Of a stretch of DNA of 64,000 nt, positions 23,956 through 34,149 are shown in pieces (the first letter of the stretch is position 1; each line of letters starts with the position of its first letter). The stretch comes from Cryptomeria japonica. Lineage: Eukaryota; Streptophyta; Pinopsida; Cupressales; Cupressaceae. The translations under genes were made by a program, and so were the position numbers. The DNA lies in assembly GCF_030272615.1 (NCBI RefSeq), contig NC_081409.1, positions 915,349,340-915,413,339 on the forward strand. The letters are read 5' to 3'. The notes below the pieces were generated by a model. It was given only the letters and a program-made list of their open reading frames with translations. It did no database searches and was not told where the DNA came from.

Positions 23956-25066
23956 TGGTGCAGGAGCACCTAATGCAAAATTGGGTCAATAATGCAAATA
24001 GGGTTCTAATAGTATTTTTTTAGTTTATTTGATGTAATAAGGTCATATTATGACCATTTTTGGCGATTTTATGTCATGTAGAGTCATTTTTTATCAAATA
24101 TGTAAAATTTGTTAAAATGTTGTAAAAGTTGCTTAAGCAACTTTACAACTTTTGAAAGTTGTTGTAAATAGGTAATTCGAGAAGTTAGAAAGGGTGTAGG
24201 AAGTTATAAATAGGCCCTTGTGAATCATTTGTGCGTGATTAAGTGTGCAGGAATGTGTGAGGATGATTTTGAAGATGAAATGAATAAGAAATCTCATTTT
24301 TCTCTATTTTTTTCCAGAAATTTGCTGCTCTTATTCTTAATACGACCTGTAAAAACATGATGAGGGGTTGAGCCTTATATGGTTGGAAAGATAATTTAAT
24401 TACAATTTTTTTTCATTCTTATCAGGTCAAAATAAAATATCATTTAAATTGTCTAATGGTGGAATCTTTCTAGTCACCCTATTCAGAAACTAAGTTTTTC
24501 TAGTGTAATAGTCCATTTTTGAGGATTATGTTCGAAAGAAATCCTATCCAATTTTGATATAAATTTTATAACTTCCAAATGGGTATCTAAAAACGGCTTT
24601 ACATTTCTGATATGATTTTTATGGTCAAAGTTATACCAAAAAAATCCAATTTTCTGTTATAAATTAGCCTTCACGAGTAGATTAATAGCCATTATTTGAG
24701 ACATATATTCCAAAACAACCATACCTTCGTTTCACATATATTTTATAATCCCAAAAAGGGTATCTTACCAGAATCAAAAGTTATGCCATGTTTTGTAATT
24801 TGTGAAGGCTACTAGAACTTAGGATAGGTTATGTGGAAAATTGTGACAGTTAGAGGAATCAGTTTTTATAGGAGTTTCTAAGGTGTTTAAATGTTGTGTT
24901 TGGAAGGATTTAAGGTTTCCCTGAAGTAGATTGAGTCATTTGAATATTAAATCCCTCATTGTCATGGTTGCATGATTGGGTCATTGAGCCCATTGTTGTG
25001 AAATAAGCCTACTTGGTATGGATATGTTTTCATATTGTTGAGTTTTGAACCCCTCCTACTGCATCA
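23956..25066. mobile_element. Solo LTR inserted in LINE ORF1
   Basis: The unit begins TGGTGCAGGAG and ends CTCCTACTGCATCA, so the two tips are imperfect inverted repeats. A TTGGC duplication flanks it. Inside, a TATA-like TATAAATAGG near 24199 on the plus strand suggests U3 and the transcription start. There is no internal coding region and no second LTR nearby. This is the product of recombination between the two LTRs of a former element. The retrotransposon family is not identifiable. Confidence 0.8.
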
Positions 25067-25679
25067 TTGGCTCTCATGTTCCCTTGGCTTCGAAGGTGGA
25101 GGAGGGGGACATAGATAAAGCCCCTATGAAAGAGCTCCCTTGTATTGATGGGGGTCCCAATAAGGATGGTTTTATGCCTTCTAATTCTTGGGCTAAGGGG
25201 AGAGGGCATAAGAGGTCTTATAGGGATAGGAAAACTGATGAGGATTTAACAGATTTGAGGTGTTGGATTCTTTGGCCTTGAAGGAAAGGATTCTAATGGA
25301 CATTTCTTCTAGGGCTATAGTTGTGGGTATGGATGTTGTGCAAGTGCAGGGGTGCACTATTATGGGCCAACCTGATGTGCAGAAGCAACAAGTGTCTCCT
25401 AATGGTCCTTCTTTGGGAGATCCAGGTGGTTCAACTAGTTTGCGTCATGATATGGTTTTAGCTGATATGGTTAAAGAGGTGTTGGTTTCTAGGAAAGGAA
25501 GAGGGGCTTATCGGACTTTAGGTCTACATGAAAAGTCCCTTAAGAAAGGCTCCTTTGAAACTTTTTCAAAAGGGGGTTGTAAAAAGACTCAAGAGAAGAT
25601 CCAATTAGCTGGGGAATTGTTAATGGAATCTGGGTCTATTATGCCTATTGATGCTCACTTTTTCCAATCTCTTCCATGA
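25067..25679 (+). pseudogene. LINE ORF1, C-terminal part
   Basis: Two overlapping open segments in different frames (to 25281 and from 25260) give a hydrophilic Lys/Arg/Gly-rich C-terminus with no domain I recognise. The final TGA (25677-25679) overlaps the ATG of the endonuclease ORF (25676-25678) as ATGA. Position after the zinc-knuckle remnant and before the endonuclease identifies it as ORF1. Confidence 0.65.
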
Positions 25680-25935
25680 TTTTTCTCTCTTGGAATGTTA
25701 GGAGGTTGAATAGCATCCCTCAACAAAAGGCTACTCATGATTTGGTTGCAATCCATTCTCCAGATATCTTATGTATTCAAGAGACTAAGTTTTCAATTGA
25801 TTCCATGTTTCACTATGCTTCTAATATTTGGCACCTTGGTCAGTGTCAATGAATTGGTTTCTTGGGTTTCTCTAGAGGTCTAGCTCTATTTTGGGACCCA
25901 AGGAAGATTGTTCCTCTTTGGTGGATATTTAGCCA
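25676..25935 (+). pseudogene. LINE ORF2 endonuclease, N-terminal fragment
   Basis: The frame starts FLSWNVRRLNS and continues with DILCIQETKF. These are the Asn and Glu motifs of the apurinic-type endonuclease that opens ORF2 in L1 elements and nicks target DNA. A TGA near 25849 breaks it, then FLGFSRGLALFWDP continues the same domain to about 25930. The rest of the endonuclease and the RT are missing. Confidence 0.8.
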
Positions 25936-25952
25936 CTCTACTCATGACACCC

Positions 25953-26060
25953 AGATCTATCATGACACCCACAAAATTGAATGTTTTCATAGAACAAATA
26001 ACAAGCAGGTGTGGGATTTTAGTATCAAGTTACAATATTAAAACTAATATTTTATTTACT
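25953..26060. repeat. 108-bp direct repeat, copy 1
   Basis: Matches 26293-26400 with about 14 differences in 108 positions, no gaps, both starting AGATCTAT and ending TTTACT. The spacing is 340 bases from start to start. It could be a pair of short terminal repeats of a miniature retrotransposon, or a local duplication. No primer site was recognised after copy 1. Confidence 0.75.
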
Positions 26061-26292
26061 ACTGGGGAAACTACAAGATTAGTTCCTTTTTGTTTCAAAT
26101 ATCTATTTTTGCTTCCCCAAGAATGGAGGTTGGTGACTCTATTTAATGAAAGATTTTAGAAAGATGGTTCAACGCTAGACAAATGCAAGAGATCCATTCA
26201 AATCCAAAGGATGACCTACACCAACAATTGAAGAAATATTGGTTGAAGATGATCAAATACGTCTTTCTTTTTGGAATTCTTTCCTAAAAACA

Positions 26293-26400
26293 AGATCTAT
26301 TATGACATCCACAAAATTGAATGTTTCCATAAAACAGATAACAAGTATGTATGGGATTTTAGTTTCAAGTATCAGTATTAAAACCAATATTGTATTTACT
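26293..26400. repeat. 108-bp direct repeat, copy 2
   Basis: Partner of 25953-26060. It abuts the lipoxygenase fragment on its right side, on what would be the downstream side of that minus-strand exon. Confidence 0.75.
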
Positions 26401-26404
26401 ATCA

Positions 26405-26660
26405 AATAACCTTTCTTTGAGGGGGACAACCCAGGTTCTTCCCCTTATAGGGTAGGGAAAGGCTTGAGATCCTCCCAAAACTTGATGACTGTGTTCCTCA
26501 TCTTTATAGTATGGGTTTCCCAGATCATTATAAAATCCATAGTCATACACTCTATCCCAGTCTTCTCTCTCCCATGTTCCATCGCCTCTTAGGCTTATCA
26601 ACACCTCATTTAGTAGATCTAGAGGAAGAAAGTATGAAATATTCTTTTATAGTCTACAAT
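26405..26660 (-). pseudogene. Lipoxygenase gene fragment (single exon piece)
   Basis: On the minus strand the frame gives a hallmark segment of plant lipoxygenases, found just after the N-terminal PLAT domain. It contains LRGDGT, WDRVYDY, YNDLGNP, VLGG and YPIRGRT in the family order. Lipoxygenases dioxygenate polyunsaturated fatty acids to start oxylipin and jasmonate synthesis. Only this piece of about 85 residues is present. The iron-binding C-terminal domain is absent from the surroundings. Possible splice borders exist (AAAG followed by GTTATT near 26410), so it looks like one exon of a broken or captured gene. The usual Gly and Lys of GTGERK are replaced by Trp and Glu. Confidence 0.75.
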
Positions 26661-26696
26661 ATCATATGATCTACATATGAATCTACAACTAACTCT

Positions 26697-26838
26697 ATGA
26701 TTCATTCATTTCATGAAAAATAACTTTAACCTTCTCAACTACTACTTAAACAAATTGGCCAAGCATATCTCTTATGATTCATTCACTTTACTAAAAATAG
26801 CTTTAACCTTCTCAACTACTACTTAAACAAAATGGCCA
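26697..26838. repeat. Imperfect tandem repeat, two units of about 66-76 bases
   Basis: A segment starting TATGATTCATTCA and ending with GGCCAA occurs at 26697-26762 and again at 26773-26838, with a few substitutions. Non-coding. Confidence 0.8.
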
Positions 26839-27480
26839 AAAAAACCTATGATAATGATCTATGTATTTAGCCTATTGGAGAAAAAGATCTGGTCTTTTTT
26901 ATAGCGAGATTCAGGATACACTTAAGAATTACGGACGAAATGAACCCTACCCTTCTAATGTAAATCTAAATACACAAACAATCACAACTCAAGATGTAGA
27001 ACACTTTACATAATTTGCTTGAAACATTAGTATGGAAAGGTCAAAACATGTGTGCATTCTTCATTGCTGAAAGTATAAGAGAATTCAAAACTTCTAGTAA
27101 TGAGTATAGTTATTATATGTATCGCTTAGCAACTAACGACTTTCATGAAACCTATCATAAAACTAATGACCTGTATGAAATTTGTGATAAAATTAATAAC
27201 TTGGATATAAACTGTGATATATCAATATAATTATAAATTGACAAGATGTGATTATTCATATACACATATTAAGTATAATTGTGTAATGATTAGGATAACA
27301 CATTAGAGTATGAAGTATATGATAACAAATTTTACCTAAATTGTAATATGTTAACTATGAACTTGGCTCTATTAGGGTTTGTGTCTTTATACTATCTTTT
27401 TTCTATCTTTATGAAAAACCATAGCTTTCACACATGAACAGTTTAACCCTTCAACATTTATTGTGGGGTCTTAGCTAGTC
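26839..27480. other. Intergenic sequence
   Basis: AT-rich sequence with short frames only. Nothing recognised. Confidence 0.5.
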
Positions 27481-27629
27481 CATTTTATGGCTTCAAATGG
27501 CTTCAACCCAATAGTTTATATTGGTGTTGATAGTTTGATGACTCTTTATAATGGAAACTCCAAACATGTAGACATGGAAGTTTCTTTTGAATTATTTTCA
27601 CAAGGCACACATTTTCATTCCTCAATCAA

Positions 27630-27880
27630 GGAGATTTTACCCATCCCTATGTTTGATAATGCATGTCAGTGGCTAGAGAATTTTACTTTTATAGGGTATT
27701 TTGTTGGAATAATTCCCCTTGAAGCATGCTCTATGATTGGGTCAACAAGAATTGGAACACACATGGGGTGTAGCTCAAAACTATCCAAAATCTCAAGAAA
27801 GGGTTCTTTCTTTCTCATTTTGCTAAGGCCAACAATGTTGATAGAATTCTCAAGCATGTTTGTGGATTTCCATGCATCAC
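27630..27880 (+). pseudogene. LINE ORF1-like scrap
   Basis: Combining two frames around 27700-27870 gives fragments such as YDWVNKNWNTHGV and KKGFFLSHFAKANNVDR. They resemble the region just before the DUF4283 core in plant LINE ORF1 proteins. At least one frameshift lies near 27730. Only about 80 residues are recognisable, so the assignment is tentative. No other LINE domain adjoins. Confidence 0.45.
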
Positions 27881-27899
27881 TATTAGTTTATTAGCCATA

Positions 27900-28786
27900 G
27901 ATGCAGGATTTCATCATATCATATGAGAAGACTCTTCATGTACAAATTTGGCATGCGTTCATGTGTTTATCCCTTCATTGCTAGAAATTTTAAGTACCAT
28001 TACTACTTCCATTGGAGAGGGTGATTTGTCTTGAGCTTGATAGGTTCTATTAGTTTCTTCCACAAACACATGTGTCCATGTTAAGATCAATTTGTCCAAA
28101 GATTGAAAAGAATTTATAAAATTTTAGATTGAAGATAATAGCTAAATCTAGCATGCAATATACCTCAATCTACCCAAAACCTATTTTCGGTTCAAATACA
28201 CTAAACACAAGATTAACGATTTACCTTTTGTGGGCCCCTAGATCAAACAACCTCCTTGATTTGTTGAAAGATTAGAAAAAATTGACAATGATTTCACATC
28301 ACAAAACAAATCTAATGCGATCTCTATCAATAGCTAAAATAAAGTCCAATCCACTTATGATAAAATATTTACCAAAGAGTAATTTTTAAATATTTTAAAC
28401 CATTCCTAGAATGAGAAATAGGGTTAACAACTACTAAAGAGCCCTCCTCTACGGGATTTCCTCAGTTGTCATATCTAGCATTATTGTTATCTTCACAACC
28501 ATTAGTTCTTGTTCACTCTCCCCCATTTTAATATTTATGAGGTTCTTGTAGACCACACAGAGGACTAGAGAAGAGAGAATATGTTATAGAAAAGAGATAA
28601 ATGTCAATTCTCAATATCCACTTCAATAGTTTCTAGTAAAAATAACTTATGTAAAACCATTGTTTTTTAAAGAGTTAAATAGTTATGAAATTCCTCTTTA
28701 TTATTGTTAATGAAATTTATCTATTGGAATTTCCAAGATCATATTGACCTCCTCAGAATATATTCAGTGTGAGATGTTCATCAAAA
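27900..28786. other. Intergenic sequence
   Basis: No coding or structural feature was recognised. Confidence 0.45.
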
Positions 28787-28791
28787 TTAGT

Positions 28792-30043
28792 TGGTGTAGT
28801 CACACAAATCTGTCCAGCTTAACTAAATAAATATTCGCTATTTATTTGATTAAAAATCCACTAGCCATCAGTTAATTAAATTAATATTTAATTAATTCAT
28901 CTCCAAACATTCTCCTATTAATTAAATAAATTATTCAATTTATTTTAATTAATTCACTATACCAAATTCACAATCAATTAAATGAATAAATCATATTTAT
29001 TTCATTTAATCCCCTTTTCCTCTTTTAAATAAATTAAATAAAAACATTTATTTAAATCATTTATTCCCCCCCCCACTTGCATTTTTCTACAAATGCAACT
29101 TGCACACATTTATTGAAATAAATTAATTTTTATTTTAATAAAATCATATTTTCCCTCACCCACCAAATCCACTTGCAAAATCTAATCCCCTTCTAGATTC
29201 TTCTAACCCCTTCCTAATTAGCCTAATTCATCCCCTAATTATTGTCACATTCCTAAGCAAAATGAAGTCACTTCTCAAAGACTTCAAAAGTCTTTGAAAA
29301 ACATTTAATGCTTTGTGTGTTCAACAAATTAACCCCCAAAGTCTTCCAAGACCACTAATGGCTCTTACATGACCATTTATGACTCTTACATAACCATTTA
29401 TGATTATTTCAAACTTGTCTCCCCAAACATTTATTGTTTTGACCATATTTATCCTTTTCACATTTGCACAATAGTTTATCCATTGGATAAAAGCTTTATT
29501 CTTTGAATAAAGAGTTTATTCATTCAACTAACCTTGACTTTAACTCCCAAAGTCATGTCAAGCATTTAATGCTTATTCCCTCTCCTCTCAACCTATCTCA
29601 CATTGACACTTGTCATCCTGGGATTGGGTTGAAATCCCTCACATGGATTTGAAATCATTCAATCCTGACCCTTGTTGAGATTACTCAATCTCAACCATCC
29701 GTTGCTCCATTTTTCCTATAAATAGAGCCCATTTCTTCATAATCCAGATCCTGAAAACTTGCATGCATTTAACCTATAGGAATTTTAGAGAGCATTTAGC
29801 ATAGCAATACTAAAATCTTGTTATTTTGGGTTAAAATCAATCATTTTAATATCATCTAGTATTTTAGCTTTTCATTTTACATTTAGAGCAAAATACTCAA
29901 ATCTCAATCCTCCATAAGCATCCATAGTGCAAAAAGCTGCTGAGAGCTACACTATTTTGGAACTTGGAGAGGAAAGGAACAAGGGAGAAGGAGCTAAGAG
30001 CATGCTAAGAGGCATTTGGAGATGCCTCATTATCTTTATTTCA
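28792..30043 (+). mobile_element. Candidate solo LTR
   Basis: A core promoter-like CCTATAAATAGAGCCC lies at 29717-29732. AATTAA-rich sequence precedes it and a transcribed-looking 300 bases follows, an LTR-like layout. A TG to CA unit flanked by TTAGT on both sides (28787-28791 and 30044-30048) fits it, with length about 1.25 kb. I searched for such a pair around the promoter, so a chance 5-bp match is possible and the borders may be wrong. Confidence 0.4.
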
Positions 30044-30048
30044 TTAGT

Positions 30049-31867
30049 TAGATATATTAGCATGATTTTAGTCTCTCTTGATATGCCTGTTTAGATTAGT
30101 CTTTGATTAAATAACACTAACGGTTTCTTGTGTGTTTTGTGTTGTTTCTCTTAGCCTAACCTTATCCATTTAATAGAGCATCAATTGGCTTTAAATGTTG
30201 TTTGTTTATATGAAGTCTATATTACTTGATTTTTTCTTTGTATAGTTTGTCATGTTATCTAGCTAGCCAACTCATGTTTTATAATAATCACAGTTGGTTG
30301 TAGATTGGTTGTCACCTTTCTCTCTCTATGTCATAGATGGAATCTACATGTTTTCTACCATGTTTTGACATCACTATCCATTTTATTTGGATTCTCTTAA
30401 ACGTTAACAATCATCATTTTTTGTTATAAATATTTATTCTTCTAGAATGGTGTTATTGAGAGGTCGTTCATTTCTTATTACCACTTGGGTTAGTGTGACG
30501 ATTCTAGTATTGTGGGACTGGTGTACAATAAAGATTAGAAGTTTCCCTTATCCCGGATTTGGTGAGGTAGAGGCATGTTATTATATATGTCATAATTTGA
30601 GCCTTTTTAAACCCAATTTTGGTAATTGTCACAATCATTCCCATTGGTTAAGGTTGAATACTATTAACATTAGTTTGAACATGTAGCCTTCAAATTCTCA
30701 AATCATGTGACATAATTTATCATAGTCCCTTTCTTCATTTTCTATCCATTTCTCACTCTTGGTAGTGCCTTTGCTGGATGTTAGATTGTCAAATCACACT
30801 CCCATAAGCTTGAAAATTTAATGGCACATGGGAATATCTTAGGGTTTTAGAAATCAAAATTTTGAATATTTCTCTATTGAGTCATGAGCCTTTTCTATCC
30901 CACATTAGGAATTCACATAACATAGAGGCTAAACCCACTCAACCAACTAGATATATTTCTTGGTAAAATAGAGTCATTAAGTGTACTTATCACTTCAAAT
31001 TTATGGTTACCTACTATAATTATTTTGGTGTCATGCATACAAGGACACAACCTTAGAGCTTTGCATGGTTATTTCAGCTCTTGTTTTTTGAAGTCATGGT
31101 GGTTCAAGGTTCATCATTAGAAGAAAATCAATGATAACTATTCAACTATAAGTACTCAGATCAGATCCAGACAACCTTTTCTTAAGGTTGATGATAGATC
31201 CACTAAAATATTCTTATAAGACCACAAACCTCATCATAATTATAATGACATCAATGAGATTAAGGATTTGGGTCTCTCTTCATTCAATCAATTATCATGC
31301 TCTTTGTAAATGCCCTGAATTGCATTACTATTGATATCATCAATCTAGTGCCTTTAGGATTTTCAAGTCCATTTTCTATATTATTGTTGGAAACTTGAGT
31401 TGTGTTGTCATTGATGTCAAACTTGTTCAGATGTACGGATGTTGTATATGGTTCAGAAATGAATGTTTAGGTGTTGGTGTTTTGTTTGGTGGTAATATTG
31501 AGTTAATATGAGGTGTTTTTAGAAGGCTACTAAAGTGGAAGTTATAATATCTAGGAAAGAGTATTTAATATCTTTATGGAAGAATGCTTTGCATTCCTTC
31601 GATTCTTGATGATGTTGACCTAAAATTCTAGATATAATGTCTATGTTCTATGGATGTTGCACTATCATGTTTTCAAGTCCTCAGTTGCTCAAATGGTGAA
31701 GTTGGTTGTGGCAACTTGGTGATAATGAGGTTGTTTGTCAAAACTAGTTTGGAGAATGGTCTACATTGCTCCACTATGTTGGTTCAAATGTTGTGGCTTG
31801 GTGGACATGTTCATATGGTTCATGCGGTATTCTAGTTTAGATTTCTAGTGTTAGTTAGTTTTTGATT
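30049..31867. other. Intergenic sequence
   Basis: Several frames of 60-80 codons have no recognisable domain. Nothing can be assigned. Confidence 0.45.
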
Positions 31868-33642
31868 AAGATAAAATGGGTTTTACAGTGACCCAAAACC
31901 CAAATCCAAAATCCAAAATCTAAACAGTAGTGAAACAGTGTAAAGCCAACGGCCCAACAAAGATAGAAACAGGGAACCACCCCATAAAGACCAACTAAGA
32001 AATAATAGGAAAATCTCAGCAATCCTACAAAAAACTAAAAAAGAGCTCCATAAGCTCAGAATTTTTCTCAATGATGTTTTTGTTGATTTCTTCAAGCTCC
32101 TCCACGATTCTCCTCGTGTCACTTATCCCTTGGTTCCTTCTCCTGGTTCTGGAAGATGGTCCTATGGAAACCTTCTTTTCCGATCCCTGTGGATTCTTAT
32201 CCAGATTCTTCTTTTTAGATTTAACAATTGATGGTGGAATGCTACTGAGTGGCTGGGATTTATGAACAACAATTTTTTCATTTACTTTTTTGAGACCACC
32301 GACATTGTTATTCAGGGCTTCTTTAGTGATATCCACCAAAGCCTTGAGATTACCTTTTAACTCATCCAAACCCTTCTTTAACTTGACAATTATGGCTTCA
32401 TTTTTAGTTTCCATAACCTTCACATCTTCAATTAGATTGCGAGTCATTTTCAATAGCTTATCAGTTGTATCCGTCATGGGATCTCGATGAAGGTGTTAAT
32501 GATCCCTTTTATGACCTGTTTGAGGAGAAGAACTTCACTAATTACCCAATGAAAACATTTCTCCTTGCACGATGTGGAATTAGCCAAAAGAGTATCAGTA
32601 TCCACTTGAACATTTTTAGTATTTCCAAGGTCCATCTAGTCCACATTAAGGGGTATATCCAACTTTATCTCTTCTTCCCCTTTTTCCTCTATATTCACCT
32701 CTTTCCCCACTTTTTGTTGTTTAAATTTTTTATGTCTCATCTCATTGGGTTTGTAAGGTTGGGTTTTGTACTTTTTAGCTGCAAATGTAGGGTGAGGTTT
32801 ACTTTTTCTGCTACTATTAGTTCCTGACGTAGCTTTCTGGGGTGGTCCCTCTTCCTCGGAGGGCGAATATTCTAGGTCATCATCAGACACATGAAGATCA
32901 TGCCAATCCATGGTGATCTCACTCAACGCCATCTCATCCTCATATTCAGTGTCTAACACCACATGTACATTAGGGATAGAGGAGGGATTAGGGTTGGACT
33001 CAATTTTGTGGGTTGGGGAAGGTTTAACCCCATTCATTTTAGCATAATCCATGATAAGGAGAATAAGCCCCTCATGTAATACAAGGTTATCATTATTTTT
33101 AGAATGTTTAGCAAGACCATTCTCTAGAGAAGAAAGAAGATAAAATAGTAGAGAAATATTCCTATCATATCTAAAGTGATTTAAAATAGTAAAATGATAG
33201 GAGAAAATACTTGCATACTGCCCATCTAAGGTAATGTACCTCATGATAACCTCCACCATATCGGCCCACTGGCTCAACAAATATTTTATGTTATATCCCC
33301 CATCAACCATCTTCCTCACCCTGTCACATTCACTCTACTTGTCAGAAAACACAAATAGGGCTTCCTCTGTTGCCTTGCACTCTCTATAAAATTTCTTCCC
33401 ATCCATCGATAGCCCAGTGATTTCCACAATGAAAACCTCATGGATTCTGAATTGCGCTTCAAAATCCCTGAGGATGCCTTTATCCCAACCTTCTACCAAA
33501 CCTTCCATCATTTTGGGGTATTGACCATGTAGCTTTTTCATATAGGGGACAAGGCCACCATCTAAGATTTCAGTCCACAATTCCTTATTTTATTCCTAAT
33601 TATGGTACAAAGTCATCTCGATTCTATTTTTATCTCCTCCCA
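31868..33642 (-). mobile_element. LINE 3' end with third ORF, copy 1
   Basis: On the minus strand this carries the same ORF and the same 3' UTR as 37451-39207. Both end in TTATCTTAAT followed by an A-rich run (here near 31870). Homology with the second copy stops exactly at a CACTA terminus at 33643, where the shared word TGGGAGG meets the transposon tip. The RNase H that should lie upstream is therefore displaced or lost. Confidence 0.65.
32020..33642 (-). pseudogene. LINE third ORF (accessory protein of unknown function), copy 1
   Basis: Three open pieces (33580-33335, 33319-32636 and 32477-32025) align in order with the copy at 37451-39023. The N-terminal part has ILDGGLVPY and LSMDGKKFYRECK. 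The central domain has VIMRYITLDGQYASIF, then SYHFTILNHFR, then LHEGLILLIMDYAK. An acidic linker, a basic Lys/Arg patch and a C-terminal coiled coil rich in Leu, Lys and Glu follow. A stop and a frameshift separate the pieces. I know no function for it. It is not gag, endonuclease, RT or RNase H. Confidence 0.6.
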
Positions 33643-34140
33643 CACTAACACATTTGGGGTCATTTTACGACGAACTATCATCGTAATTCCGACATATTAT
33701 TGTCGTAGATCCAACGAAATGGTGAAAAGATTTTCGTCACTCAAATTTTGTCGAGTTATTCGACGGACAAATGTTTGTCGGAATTTCGACACATTCTTTG
33801 GCAGAAGTGGCAATAATGTGGTAGTCTAATTCGTTGGAATTCTGACAAAGTCGCCAATCTTCCGATGAACCATGCATTGGGTTTTTTGTCGTAGGTACAA
33901 CATTCCCATCGGAGTTAGTGCCCTTTTTTTGTCAGAATTTTGACGAACAATGCAAGGAATCTCTGATGGGAATGGTGCACTTGCAACAAAATTTTTCATC
34001 GCAGGTACAACATTCTTGTCGAAACATAGTGTCCTTTTTTGTCAGAATTCCGATAACAAATGCAAGGAATCTCCGACGAGAGTGTTGTGCCTGCGACGAA
34101 ATATTTCGTCGCAGATACAACACTCTCGTCGGGGCCTATA
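33643..34140. mobile_element. CACTA-type DNA transposon end with subterminal repeats
   Basis: CACTAACACATTTGGGG begins at 33643, directly at the point where homology between the two LINE third-ORF copies breaks off. The next 500 bases are packed with GTCG/CGAC words in both orientations (for example CGACGAA and TTCGTCG), the texture of CACTA subterminal transposase-binding regions. The last 230 bases form two tandem copies of a unit of about 110 bases. I did not find the matching TAGTG end, and there is no transposase, so this is a broken or non-autonomous copy. Confidence 0.6.
34073..34132. repeat. 60-bp near-perfect palindrome
   Basis: Two 30-base arms meet at AAAT/ATTT with only two mismatched positions (GC against AT). 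The outer tips read CCGACGAGAG and CTCTCGTCGG. It lies at the inner end of the CACTA subterminal region. Confidence 0.9.
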
Positions 34141-34149
34141 TTTAAAAAA

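Larger units (their letters stand above)
22860..25935 (+). mobile_element. LINE (L1-type non-LTR retrotransposon), degenerate and interrupted
   Basis: A 5' leader and ORF1 remnants lie at about 22860-23955 and 25067-25679, and the start of an endonuclease at 25676-25930. A solo LTR with its own target duplication separates the two ORF1 parts. No reverse transcriptase follows. The sequence changes to unrelated repeats after about 25940. This is an old, truncated copy. Confidence 0.8.

Noticed and set aside
25953-26400. Miniature LTR retrotransposon (TRIM) formed by the two 108-bp repeats
   Set aside because: No primer site, polypurine tract, TG/CA ends or target duplication was found, so only the direct repeats are reported.
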